Shown piece after piece: positions 48,049 through 60,443 of a DNA stretch of 64,000 bases (positions are counted from its first letter, which is position 1; each line of letters opens with the position of its first letter). The translations under genes were made by a program, and so were the position numbers. The notes beneath the pieces are model-generated. The model made no database searches. It had not been told where the DNA came from and saw only the letters and a program-made list of their open reading frames with translations. This DNA is from Saururus chinensis (taxonomy: Eukaryota; Streptophyta; Magnoliopsida; Piperales; Saururaceae), in NCBI GenBank assembly GCA_035235625.1, contig CP141145.1:43442668-43506667 (forward strand), given 5' to 3'.

Positions 48049-50622
48049 TCAGCTAAACCTCAGTTGAGGTTTAGGAATCTGCAAGTGGCTTGATTCTATG
48101 GGAGACATACTGACTTGCTGATGCACAATGTAAATAAATTTACTAAATCATATTTTGCTAAAACTATCAAATAAAATACTTTAGTTAAAGCAAATGATTG
48201 AACTTACCTCAAGTAAGTTGGAAAAACTTTCGATACCTCTAGGAGTATCTTCGCAACAAAATGAATCCTATAATACATGCCAATAATTTAGAATTATATA
48301 GAATACAAAAAGACATGTGATAGTATCTATAACATAGTGAATAAATATAATTACTTGAGGTGGCTGAAACATTGGGATATGAGGTCGAAGCTGCAATTGA
48401 GGCAATTGAGTACATGAGGCGGGAGACTGCTGAGTGCTTGGACTTGATTGCTTTTTTTTCTTGTGATGTCTCTCAAGGCAACCCCTCTTCCTCGCAGCTG
48501 CTTTACCATCACGAGCACGTTTCTCCCGTATTTTTATCCCTGATGCAGGTACCTCAATATTTTGGTCATTGATATCCTTTTGTGCGAGGGTCTCATGCAT
48601 ATTTGCAGCCTTATCTTGAAGCTCATTTTGATGAGTTTGCTTCAATTCTTCATCTATTACTTGGGACATAATTTTAGCTTGAATCATTGTTGCCTTATAT
48701 GCCACTTCAGATTCAGCACCCCGTGCTGCTATGGCAATCAATATACGTGACAACTCCATGAAGCGTGTTCCCATAGCCTTATGTGGGTCAGTGTCAGTAG
48801 TTGTTGAAGTTGAATTCATTATGACCTGAACTTTTGCATCTCTTGACCACCGTCTGATTATGTATTGGGAAGGGAGCATCTTCACACATCTACTATCAAA
48901 CACTTTCAATGAATGACTGCATAGTATTCCTGCAAATTCAAACTTCTTACAACTGCAAACAATTGTGTGATCTTGTAAATCAAATGTGACATTGTGTTGA
49001 CCATGCTTTCCTACAACTTTGAACTCCATTGTTGCTCCTTTCTCTATATATTCATGAATTTCACAATCTAAGTGATCTTGATACTCACTTAAAAATATTT
49101 CAAAAGCAGCTGGGGTATAAATTTTTGCCGCTTGTGCTAACATTTTAGAGAACATGAGTAACCTAGGAGTTCTATCCAACATTTTAAAATCAGCTTGTAA
49201 CTCTTGAAAACGTCGATCATCTACTAATCTATCAAAATGATGAAGAAACTCCATAGGATTTATTTTAGAATTTACATACCTCCTCAAAATACTGTTCATA
49301 GATTCACTGCACTGTGTGGACTTCATTCCCGCACAAAAATGATGTCGACCATAAGCCATAGCCCATTTTTCCTTCTCACGAAACAACTGAAGCAACCACG
49401 GATGATCTTGAACTGTATATTTTTCAATCATCCTATTCCATCCCTCTAAGAACTCCTCCTCTGTTTCAAACTCAAATATGCATTGTTTTAGATCTCTTGC
49501 AAATGGTGAAACTTTTCAAAAACATGGCTGAGATGTTTAGTTGCATTCGATATATATGCCATATACATAGCGATGATGGGTTTCCGGCATAACAACTCGA
49601 ATAGCTTTAGTCATTGCTGCACATTGGTCCGTAATGATAGTAACCGGTTTCTTACGGACATTGCAACAAGATAAGTCTCAAGTAACCAAATAAAAAGAAT
49701 CAATGAGTCTCATCATATAACAAGGCAGCCCCAAATATGGTATTTTAGCGATGATGATTTACACCAGTGAACAATGCACATGGCCAATTTATGTTAGTAG
49801 TTCTATACGTGGTATCAAAGCTGATCACATCCCCAAAATTCTCATAGTCTACTATCATCCTCGCATCTGCCCAAAAGATATTAGTTATCGACTATCTTCA
49901 TCCAACCGCATTGAGTAGAAGAAAGATGGATTATCCTTTTGTTTTCTTTTGAAGTATTCTAACAAAGCCGCTGCTTCTCCTTTTTCCATCACCTTTTGAC
50001 GCTTAGTACGTAAATAATTTTTCAGATCCACTGCAAGAAACCCTACATTTTGTTGACCACCAGCTTGGCTTGCTTGCAAAGCTATAGAATCTTTAGGTGG
50101 AATGCCTACACTTGCCGCTGAATCAGCCAACACAGATTGAGACATACTCATGCGTCTATGTGAATTCAAAAATGGAACCTTTGTTGGGGTCACAACCATG
50201 TGATTATGACTTGGCTCAAATTCTACAATTTTATACATGTCACCTACAAGCTTGATAACCATCATAGCTAAACAGCCCGTTCATGTTTCTGGACGAGGAT
50301 TCTTCACCACTCTATTTCTTTTATCTTCAACTCTTTTGCCTTCTTTTGAACAACAAAATCTTCGCATTCTAATTATGCCATCTTTTTTCCATTTCCATCC
50401 TCTTCGAATGCTAAATCCAATTGTTGCACTATAATCATTGTAGAATTTGTAAGCCATCTCCTCTATTGCAAACTCCATTCCAATATTTGGTACTCTTTCT
50501 TCTACTTCATGAAAATCTAATTTTCGACAAGCAGAGTTTACTTGGCTTCCTATTTGAATGTCATTTTGTTCATCACCTTCATTATGCCCATCACATCGAA
50601 CACTTGACCCCTCACTTGCCAT
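48049..50622 (-). pseudogene. FAR1/FHY3-like MULE transposase, inactivated
   Basis: This is the mudrA-type transposase of the element. The start is MASEGSS at 50622, or a Met six codons upstream at 50640. Order: FAR1 DNA-binding domain (GMEFAIEEMAYKFYNDYSAT, FCCSKEGKR, TGCLAMM, SHNHMV), then a transposase core, then a SWIM zinc finger (CSCKKFEFAGILCSH at about 48960-48910) and a basic C-terminal part (KRARDGKAAARKRG). Likely 3' exons are 48267-48208 and 48117-48049, ending TGA. Lesions: an in-frame TGA at 50281-50283, between RPET and TGCLAM where the family has Arg, and several small frameshifts between 49884 and 49430. The remains VISFDTTYRT and TIITDQCAAM of the DDE region are still readable there. 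The downstream 387-codon frame is otherwise intact. It faces inward from the right TIR, as expected for MULEs. Confidence 0.9.
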
Positions 50623-50729
50623 TGCCCTACACAAGTCCATAAAAATATTATGAAGAAAAGAAGGGAATATATTCAAAATTTTGAAACTAAGACATTTTAT
50701 TAGTGTGTAACAAAATACTATATGGCTAT

Positions 50730-51560
50730 ATTGTAGCAATAATGCTCCAATAGTGTAGCAATATTGCTGCAATGTTAGAGCAATATTGCTGCAAAGTTGG
50801 AGCAATATTGCACCAACAGTGTAGCAATATTGCTCCAAGGTTGGAGCAATATTGCCCCAATGTTGATGTTATATTGCTTCAAGGTTGGAACAATATTGCT
50901 CCAACAATGGAGCAATATTGCTCTAATGTTGATGCAATATTGCTCCAAGGTTGGAGCAATATTGCTCCAAGGTTGGAGCAATATTGCTCCAATGTTGATG
51001 TAATATTGCTCCAACCCTACAACAATTTTGCTCCAAGACATATAAATTAAAGGCATCAAAATCATAGAACATTTCAGGTTGGAGCAATATTGCCCCAATG
51101 TTGATGCTATATTGCCCCAATGTTGGAGCAATATTGCCCCAATGTTGATGCTATATTGTCCAAGGTTGGAGCAATATTGCTCCAACCTTGGAGCAATATT
51201 GCTCCAATGTTGATGTAATATTGCTCCAAGTTGGAAGAATATTGCTCCAAGGTTGGAGCAATATTGCTACAAGGTTGATGCAATATTGCTCCAAGTTGGA
51301 AGAATATTGCTCCAAGGTTGATGCAATATTGCTCCAAGTTGGAGCAATATTGCTCCAATGCTAATGCAATATTGCTCAAGGTTGGAGCAATATTGCTCCA
51401 ACCCTACAACAATATTGCTGCAAGGCTTATATGAATTGAAGGCATCAAAATAATCGGTAGGCAATTAAATGCATCAAAATCATTGAACATTTCAGGTTGG
51501 AGCAATATTGCTCCAATGTTGATGCAATATTGCTCCAAGTTGGAACAATATTGCTCCAAG
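50730..51560 (-). repeat. Palindromic minisatellite, right TIR
   Basis: Mirror copy of the left TIR array, with the same TTGGAGCAATATTGCTCCAA core. A non-array insert matches the left-TIR segment reading TGATTTTGATGCCTTTAAT. The copy number and order differ slightly from the left array. Confidence 0.92.
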
Positions 51561-53338
51561 GTTCATCAGCAGATAGGCAACAAAAAAATCCAAAGTGGAA
51601 AAGATACTATTTTTCCTGGAAAAGCAAAACGGAGAAAAGGCTCTGGACAACATAATTTTGATTTGCAGGAGACGAAAAGGCCTCACTTTGGCGATCTAGG
51701 AATTCAGATTCAAAAATAAAAATAAACACAAAGCATATGCAGTTTCATCGATGAACGAGGCAACAAAAAATTCCAAAGTGGAAAAGATACAATTTTTCCT
51801 GGAAAAAACAAAACAGAGAAGAGGATCTGGATAACATAATTTTGATTTGCAGGAGACGAAAAAGCCTCACTTTGGTGATCTAGGACTTCAGATTAAAAAA
51901 TAAAAATAAACACAGAGCATATGCAGTTTCATCAGTAGACAGGCAACAAAAAATTCTAAAGTGGAAAAGATACAATTTTTCCTGGAAAAAGCAAAACAGA
52001 GAAGAGGCTCTGGACAACATAATTTTGATTTGCAGGAGATGAAAAGGCCTCACTTTGTCGATCTAGGACTTCAGATTCAAAAATAAAAATAACCACAGAG
52101 CATATGCAGTTTATTCTCTCCGACATATAGAAGCGTGGTAAGCTGAAAGAAAGCCCATCAAAAAATGCGGAACAAACGAAATGCAGGTCGGTGGAAATGT
52201 GGTAAAAAGCAAAAAATCCAATTTTCTATTCTTTAAAGAATCTGGGATGGAGTAGTGACTGAAGCTTGCAGTAAACACAATGTGGAACATTCAAAACCCG
52301 GAAAATATCTGTGAAAGAAAATGGAACCTAAAGAATTTGGGATGGAGCAGTCACTTTGGCACGCAGTAAACACAATGCAGAACAATCAAACCCCAGAAGT
52401 TGTCCGTGAAAGAAAATGGAATGTTAAAACAATCGAAGTTCCTTTTTTTTCCCCTGGAATGACAGATAGAGACAAAAAAAAAAAATACATAAGCGCATAC
52501 GCATCTCAAGTTCGTTTGTTGTACCTCAACGATCGTGCTTTTTGACTCGAACGGGAATCGACCGACTTGCAAGAGCGAGCGCCAACAGATCGCACCTCCT
52601 ATTTCATTTTTTATGTGTCGGCTGCCTGCGAGAATGTTCTTTGCTGACCACTCTTCTTCGGCGTCGATCGCCGCTGCTCTGGTCACCGGGATGGGTGAGT
52701 TGCAGAGCGGGAGCTCTTCCGATCGCCGGGGTGGGTGGGAGCGGGAGTTCTGAAAGTGGGTTCCTTCAAGAACACTCCACTCTTCTCCGGCGTCGATCGG
52801 TGCTTCTCTGGTCACCAGGTGGGAGCGGGAGCAGCGGGACGGAGTGAGTTGCAGAGTGCTCCAAGGATCACCGGGGCAGAGCAGAGCGGGAGCTCTTCTG
52901 ATCGCCGGGTTGGGTGGGAGCGGGAGTTCTAAAAGTGGGTTCCTTGAAGAACACTTCACTCTTCTCCGGCGTCGATCGGTGCTTCTCTGGTCACCGGGTG
53001 GGAGCGGGAGCAGCGGGACGGAGTGAGTCGTAGAGTGCTGATCGGATCACCGGGGCAGATCAGAGCGGGAGTTCTAGGTTTCGTGAAATGCACTCCACTG
53101 GCCTGGCCTGGCCTGGTTTTGATCTGATTAATACCTTCGCCCGGTTCTAATCTGATTAATACCTTCGCCCGGTTCTGATCTAATTAATACCTTCGCCCGG
53201 TCGTCCTGTTCACGAAGCCATCGGTCACCCGGGTCAACGAGTAACCCGGTCTCCTGCTACCACCCTGGTGACGTGGTTTCACCTGATTCGGCACTCCCAC
53301 CCACCCCGGTGGGAGTGCATCACAGCCGATCCGAAGCC
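50735..53338 (-). repeat. Right terminal inverted repeat of the MULE
   Basis: This is the reverse complement of the left TIR with the same internal block order. It ends ...GCCGATCCGAAGCC at 53338. The ~180-bp GC-rich repeats are at about 52640-53040 and the ~185-bp AT-richer repeats at about 51570-52110. The inner limit is approximate. Confidence 0.9.
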
Positions 53339-53347
53339 AGTTTTTTG
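53339..53347. repeat. Right 9-bp target site duplication of the MULE
   Basis: AGTTTTTTG directly follows the right TIR and is identical to the left copy. Confidence 0.9.
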
Positions 53348-55931
53348 AATGCTCCTTCCATCCTAAATTAATAATTTTATATAATTTTTTAAGTAATCTT
53401 TCAGCTTTTAAAACGGCAACAACATTCATCTAATTAGCCCCAAGGTACGACCGTGTTATTGATAGTTTCATTAAACTTTTAATGATTTTCTTATTTCACT
53501 CTATCTATAATAGAACCCTATTTCAAACTGTGAGAGACTTTGATTAGAATGAGAGGAATAGATCCCCTATGGGTCATCTCTCTCGGCCCAATTAAAAGCT
53601 GAGATAAAATTTTAATGTAAAAAAAGTAAAATATGAATATCAGCTTTTTTTTTTGGTAAAAACCAAAAAAACTAATAATATACGACAGATAGAGTTTCTC
53701 ATCTTCTCTCTACGTCGGGCTCTTCTAAGCCATGTGGAATACCACTTAAGCTAATCCCCACATGCACAAAGTCATTGCAGGACATGTATGCATATCAACG
53801 TGCACGTCAAGAGAAGAGAAAAGCTGCCGCGCGCCGAACAAGGCCACAGAATACACGTGAATGTGATGGAAGCAGTAAGTGTGAGTCTCACTTTGGATAT
53901 TCGCATTCTTAAGATTTGATCAATTGAGTTTCGTGTGATATCGTGAAAGCTGTGGCTAAGACTGAAGTTTATCAGCTTCCACAGAAGCAATATCTTCCGC
54001 ATCAAACCACCAAACAAAATTGACAACGAACTGTCAGAATGTTGTTGCAAGAACGTGACATCTGTGGGAGGGACAATTCACGTACAAGGGTCTGCGTTAG
54101 CTTCCTCGAAGTTTCTAACGTACTGACAATGAAGACGTAACTGTAAGATTTGTAATTGATAGAGGAAGGTGGTGCGAAGTTTCTGAAGCACCTCCCAACC
54201 ACCAAGTAAGTCAAATAATTTAGTTGAGAAACGAACATTAGTACTGGCTAGAGCCCCATCGTCCAGATGGGCTTGTGAACTACAATCACAGCCACCCATT
54301 ATTTGTCCGTAGTTCGTCTTCAGCTCTATCCTTGCATTTTCCAGGAAGCTTCTCCGTACGGCCCCATTTGTTAACGAAGAAGACATACTGACTCCAAAAC
54401 AAAACTGGGAAAAATACATTTTACCAAGCAAACAATCATAGCTTGAGACTTTAGAGCGATGGAGCTAGCTTTGCCTCCGCGTGGTCTTGAATCCCGCTCA
54501 GGAGGCTCAAATATGTTGCACTTCCCATCCTTATCAATTCCCCGCCACAGATGCTGAAACTCTAGAATTTTATCAATTCTTCTTCCACTGATTGAAAGTA
54601 TCCTCGTCTTCCGTCAATTGTGAAACTCTAGAAATCCAACTTTTGGTGACTCCATAACGTATTACATATTTTTCTATAAGAAAACGTTAATACTTGTACA
54701 ATAAAGTGATGAGCCCCCACACGTCTCTGAGGCGGCGGATTTTTGTTGAATAGTATAATATTATCATTACCTATGCGATGCCTACTTTCATTATCGAACA
54801 AGGTGTTAATTTAAAGCCTAAATAAAGAGATAATAATATTCCTACACCAATTTCAATCCAACAAAACCTTGCTGAGAAAAGTGGGTTCTCTTGTTGTAAA
54901 CCCACTTTTTTCTATCCAATTAAAACAAGGTATAATTTTTTTTAGACAGAAAGTGATTTAAGGATATCATCATCCAACAAAACGGAAAGACTCGGCATAA
55001 TAGGCTTGAACTTCGCTTTGCTATCACAGCATAAAGGTGGAAATTAAATTAGTGTATTTCCTAAACACAATACTATCATAGCACGAACCATTTTTCAAAA
55101 GAGCAATTTAAAAACTACAAGGAAACATAGATATTTATACAATATTCTTCTAACTATACAAAAGAGGGACTACAGATCCAAAATCTATTATCGGACAGCC
55201 AAAAATGAGAAAGAATAAAAATATAAGGCGCAGACAACAGCACAGAAAGTTGATAAATTTTAGAGAAATTGAATCAAAATACAAAGCCGATTTTTAGTCA
55301 GCTTATATCAAAATATATTATGAAACGTACGTGGGTCTTCTGGCACGTCATCAAAATATGTTGATCACGTGTTAACATATGCTATTCTTCCTCCCTACAT
55401 CCCTACGATTCAGTAAAATGCCTCCTTAAGAGTTTTAGTTCGTCAAGAATTTCATATTGATAAAAAAGCAGGGAATTTCATCAGGTAAGGAATAACAAAA
55501 AAGAATTTCTTTCTCAATTAAAAAGAACATATATAACAAAACCCGCTAGAAAAACCATGAGGAGGCAATATAGAATACAATGAAATGTCAAAATAATTAC
55601 CACAAAGAGATTTTTAGCGACTGTTTCATCATTAAATCTTGTTGGACCAACCGCAATGTACCATGATGGCATGTTCCGAGAAGCAGCCTGCATAACGAGT
55701 CCTCTTCCCCAGCCTACCATTCAGAGAGCAGCTGACCCCAGTATTAACAATGGACTCAACATGTACTACCCATCTTTTGTAAATTAAAAAGATTATGTAC
55801 ATAAGCATTCGAAGAATGTTTTTATCAAGATCTGCTTCTGTGGAACTCCTCTAATGGGCTGATGGCGCATTGAATGTCCCTGTTTGCACTGTTGGGCAAG
55901 TATGGACATAACGACATTGCTGGGTCAAGTT
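53348..55931. other. Intergenic region with one exon-like island
   Basis: Mostly AT-rich DNA. A minus-strand frame at 54078-54431 (MSSSLTNGAVRRSFLEN...) was not recognised as any family, and I do not call it a gene. The only segment that looks exon-like is 55601-55713. Confidence 0.4.
55601..55713 (-). other. Exon-like island of unknown origin
   Basis: On the minus strand 113 bp are bounded by TAG| at the left and |GTAATT at the right. They encode GWGRGLVMQAASRNMPSWYI then AVGPTRFNDETVAKNL. The composition is protein-like, unlike the surrounding AT-rich DNA. I do not recognise the family. It may be a lone exon of a broken gene, or an alternative exon downstream of the methyltransferase gene. 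Confidence 0.35.
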
Positions 55932-58207
55932 TCAGCCTTCGGCAGTTGATTCCTCAGTAGCAGTCCAGCTCGGGCTAATGCAATAAACACGAGAGCCCAA
56001 ATGCTCAACATTCAGGTCAGCATCCTCACACCCACTAAAAAAAAATGCCTCATCTTCTTTGCCAATCCTTCGTCGCCAACTCATTAAAAATGCTGGTCTT
56101 GGAAGGCCTACATGCTTTTCTAAAATTAGTTGGTTCATCCAAGTATGGGCCGTATGGCTTAAAACAATGCCTCAGACGGACTTTTTATAAATGCTTTTCG
56201 TATAAGAAGGAAAACTATAGAACTTGGTACCTGCTTCAGAAATGGTTGTATCATCCTGTAAATTCCGCAGAACTGTTCTCGCATCCTTTGTCTTATACGA
56301 TTTAAGAAGAAAAGATAAACTTTTTATCAGTTCTGGATATTGTTTAACATCTGAAATCAGTAAAAATGAGTCATATTGCGAAGAAAGGCAGCTATTAACA
56401 CGTACAAACGATCATCTCTTATTTAAATCCAACAATAGACAGATATCACATGCTTCTTAACCACATCCCCAACTCAGAACAGAAGCAGTTCCATTGGTTT
56501 TCTATGGAAAGGAAACGTCAACATATCTTAGTTTTAGCCAAAGCAAATCATGCATTTAGAAACCCAATGACCCCATTCAGTCAGCTTATGAGAAGCAAGA
56601 AAACTTACATAACAATATATCACTAGCAATGATCAGGTCCCAGTATGTGTGACAGATTGGAAAGGTTTCGCCCCATGTATCTACAAGGAAGTTTCAATGT
56701 TAGTATTATGATGAGGCAAGCGGGTAAATATTCTTTACAAAATGGATGTGAATTGACTGCTTCTACAGAGAAGGAAACTAAATAAGAAAATGCATCAAAC
56801 TAAGTTCATATGTGAGGAAAACGTACGGCGTATATGTGGCAATGTAGACAGCCCATTAACCTTACAGTTATGAGCTATGTTCTCTTCCACTTCCTTATCA
56901 TCAAGATCAGAAGTAGTGATGTCAAGTCCAAAAGATTTTTGCAGAAAGATAGCCAAAGCGCCAGTGCCACTGCATAGAACAAGAGATGTGTCTTGATGGG
57001 ACAATGTGACAAGGATAAGGTTCAACCTCACAAAGTCATCCAAAAGTTTCGGACAAAGTAAAATATCATAATCTGTAGCATCAAAAGACAGATTTAGAAG
57101 GAAGCTACTACAAGATTATATCACTATAAATATTAAGAATTCACTAACAAGTCTCCTGTTTGGCTCCGTTAGTGGCCACAACATTTAGCTTCCTTTCCCT
57201 ATGCAGCAACTAGACTTTACATTTATACTCCTATTAAAGAACATCTAGACTTCAAAATCTATCTAATTTAATTTCACCTGTATTAAATTTACCTCTGGCT
57301 CCAGTTCGGTAGCACATATCATTTTCTTAAATTTAAATAACTTAACACTTTTTACAAGCTCATTACTTCAAAATGTGGAGCACGTTTTTCAGATAAAGTA
57401 AAAAACGTTTCATTAGCATTGTTTTGCACCTTTTTATGTCCATCTACTTCGCAACAATCTGGAATCCTACTTCTAACTTGCTTTTCTAACACAAAATTTT
57501 GCTGAAATAACTCGGACAACTTTACATTAAAATTTGTTTTGCACTTAAACGAACAGAAAATGAAGAGAAAATAAACAAAATCAACTTATTTATTGCCAAA
57601 ATTTATAATGTGGCGAAGAAAGCGTTCTCATGCAAGTGAACACATAAAAGGGTGGCAGAAGCTTAGTAAAAACGTGATAATTACCTCCCCTAGAATATAA
57701 TGAGAAAATTTTAGTTCTTATACCAACCTTCCGAATTCTATTATACGCCGTCCCTCTATATAGTGCCTGTTGCAAACCAGCCATTCCGCAAACGCAAAAG
57801 TTCCAGGCCACAGCAAATTAGCATTGACCCGATGAAACGAAAATTCACGAATGATCAAATCCTACAGATCATAGTTTGTCATGCGGACTTTTTCATAACA
57901 AAATAAAAAAAAAAGGTCCAGCATCGTTCTCGCAGTCCGGAGAAGATAGATAACTTCATTTTAAATTTCGAAATAGAATGGCTTACCATTCCGGGGAAAC
58001 TATGAGCTCGCTCCACATAGTTCTCGTCGCTTTCCTTCTGAACCTCTCCTGCTTTTAGCAATGGAAGCCCCGATCAATACAAGGAAAGCAGAAATGCGAG
58101 AAGTATAGTTCGTAATTAGGAAATTATGAGGTGGGGAAAGAACCAGTAGAAGGGTTTTCGTCGTCGTCCTGAAAAAGCGACGACGGCGAGAAGAGCGCAG
58201 CGTCCAT
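55932..58207 (-). CDS. METTL21-type SAM-dependent methyltransferase (Methyltransf_16)
   Basis: Probably a protein-lysine methyltransferase of the METTL21/family-16 type; the target is unknown. Seven exons, from the 5' end: 58207-58144, 58048-57987, 57861-57728, 56969-56827, 56680-56609, 56350-56231 and 56119-55932. They encode 260 aa with all phases consistent. The ATG at 58205-58207 starts MDAALFSPSS. The SAM-binding motif I is FGSGTGALAIFL (about residues 85-96), followed by DITTSDLDDKEVEENI (post-I acidic region). WDLIIASDILLY is the family's D-x-x-x-x-D-x-x-Y-type motif IV, and the C-terminal conserved block is PRPAFLMSWRRRIGKEDEAF then HLGSRVYCI. The length is usual for this plant group. 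The gene is divergent from the GDSL gene on its right, with about 2.2 kb between the start codons. No lesion is seen. Confidence 0.92.
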
Positions 58208-60443
58208 CACTCCCTTCTCCCTCCACACACCACCGTCCAACTGCGCGCCGCAGCCCGGAAACGAGGACGCTGTGCGGCGGCTGTTGATGCGGTATTCTTA
58301 CGACCCCAAATGGGCCGGGCCTCACATAGCCTATCGTAGACTGGCGACGTTCGTAGTTGGACCTTTTAGTGACCAAGCTCTACAGCGAAGAGAATTTAGA
58401 CGCGACTGCTTACATTCCGAGATGGATCAGCCCATGAAGAGAGGCTGAGCTGGGCCTGCTTTGGATGCAAAAGTTGGCCCAATGTACTATGTGGCATTGT
58501 CAATTACGATGACTGGGGCTAAGGAGGCAGATGGTATTCTGTCCCTTACAACTGTGGCCACACGATCGAAATCGTGCGCACGCACACATTAACGGACTCT
58601 TGTAAATTTCCCATCATCCTAACGTACTAAAATGGCAAAAACAAAAAAAACCCTGATGTGGTTCTGAGGACACCACGGAGTCCAACTTTGGTAGTCTCCT
58701 CAAGCTTTATTTATCTGCGGTACAAGTTGGTGGGCCACCTTAACTTTTGACTTTGGGCGGAAGATAGAAAAAGCAATAAGTAGAATAAAAATAAGTGCCC
58801 AGGCCGTATCTTTGCAAGGTTGAAAAAATAGTAAAAGAGTACTAAAAGAAAAGGTCCATATGAAGATGAATGCAGCTGAAGCCAACTAACCAACCTACCG
58901 TGCCAGTCCATCTGTCGGGAGCCGGCGCTCCCCTCGGGGATTCACAGTGTCGTGGACGAGAGAGAGATAAATGGCCACCTTCCACGCATTCATTCCTCAG
59001 CTAACTCCTGTGGTCAGCTGTTACACCGGCAATAACAAAGACAGTCACCAGTCATCACTGCTCCCCCTCCCGGGCCTCCCCTCACTTTTTAATGCTAGTT
59101 TTATAACTCTTATTGATAATAAGCTTAATTTAAGTTACGCACGAGAGTATTTGGTATTTAAGATCAATATTAAGGGTTCTTATGTGCAGCTTGATAGTTT
59201 ACGCTAGCCTCATTATCAATACAGAGCCTAAAAATGCTTCCCACGCGGTTGAGGTTGACTAACCCTCTTATTCTACTTTACCGCTATCATTACGTTTTGC
59301 ATTTTAGTTATGAAAATATTTTCCGGATTTACAAGATGCTGAGTCCTGTGATTATACTATATAAGGCTCCCAAACACAATATACTACAGGGCAGCTTGTC
59401 GTCATATATGAGACTAGGCAGAGTCCTGTGTTCATGTATGCTTTACAATGAGCGCCCAACATAATATACTACAAGGCAGCTCGTCAGTCATATATGAGAG
59501 TTGCCCTCGGAGCCCTATGTACTTATAGTCACGAGGTTCTAACGAGGTCACATCATTTAGATAATTTTTTGAACATCCAACTTGGCTCAACCAATGAATA
59601 AGATTCATGACAAAGAGCATATATTTAGAAGCTTTAAGCCTCAAGATGAAACAAAGGGCGGATAGTCCGAAAGCAAATTGCGCACATTCTTGAGAATCCA
59701 ATTAGACCTCATTTTTTATATCTCACGCATTCTTGTTTTCACAATGCCAAAATCACCAAAATTCAAAATGTAAGTGTCCATTATATATATATGGGGTTGT
59801 TTACATAGAGATTCGTAGGAAAGATTCATGAACCTCTTAACCGTAATTGGATGCACAAATTAACCAAAGAATGAATTATCTACTAATTGATATGTTAAAT
59901 ATGACTAGAGGCTAATTTGATATTATCAGGAGGAGATTACTCAAGTATTCATAGGTGGTAATTAAGAAAAAAATTATTAACCGTCCTCAGATTCTCCTTA
60001 AAAACCCTAGCAAGCATCCTTCATCGGTAATCTGAATCCAAACACCCCTAAATTGCCGGCCCGGGGACGGGGGTTGTTGAATTATTTAGTAGGCCATTAA
60101 AAGTGGGCGGGCGTTGCCATCCCCATGGAATCATCACGAGCTTTCACCGAGATCGCACTTCATTAGTCATAAACTACGCCTCCCAATTAGATGTGACTAC
60201 AGCCAAGACGTCAACTAACATGACGCGACTAGGCTGAAATTCGTGGGTCCAACTCTCTCACACCCAAGCTCCTAGCCCACGGCGGTTGGAAGTCGGAAAT
60301 TGACTGCGTATCAGCCTTAATACAGCAGAACACCGGCGGTAGACTCGCGAAGGGCCGTCCTCTGATACAACTTTCCCTTGCCGTTCTAGTTATCTGCTTA
60401 TTGAACGAAACAGGAGTCGCCCAAGAGGAGGAGGTTGATTGTC
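58208..60443. other. Spacer between divergent genes
   Basis: This holds the two presumed promoter regions of the methyltransferase (minus) and GDSL esterase (plus). A short imperfect direct repeat, CAATATACTACAGGGCAGCT and CATAATATACTACAAGGCAG, occurs at about 59379 and 59459. No gene was recognised. Confidence 0.5.

Larger units (their letters stand above)
31523..53338. mobile_element. Giant Mutator-like element (MULE) with long TIRs, Ulp1 and FAR1-type genes and captured host gene fragments
   Basis: The 21,816-bp element starts GGCTTCGGATCGGCTGTGAT at 31523 and ends with its exact reverse complement at 53338, flanked by identical 9-bp duplications. The long TIRs match over about 2.4-2.6 kb, including internal direct repeats and a palindromic minisatellite. 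The minus-strand FAR1/MULE transposase pseudogene sits next to the right TIR, and a Ulp1-like protease gene sits next to the left TIR, both reading toward the centre. Between them are intron-containing fragments of UFL1, a CTR1-like kinase, an S-domain receptor kinase and an RLCK-VII kinase. Plant MULEs carrying Ulp1-like genes (for example Arabidopsis Kaonashi elements) and gene-capturing Pack-MULEs are known. The combination in one long-TIR element is the notable point. Confidence 0.93.

Noticed and set aside
53772..54431. Possible small gene on the minus strand
   Set aside because: The frames overlap in different registers, match no family I know, and have no convincing splice structure.
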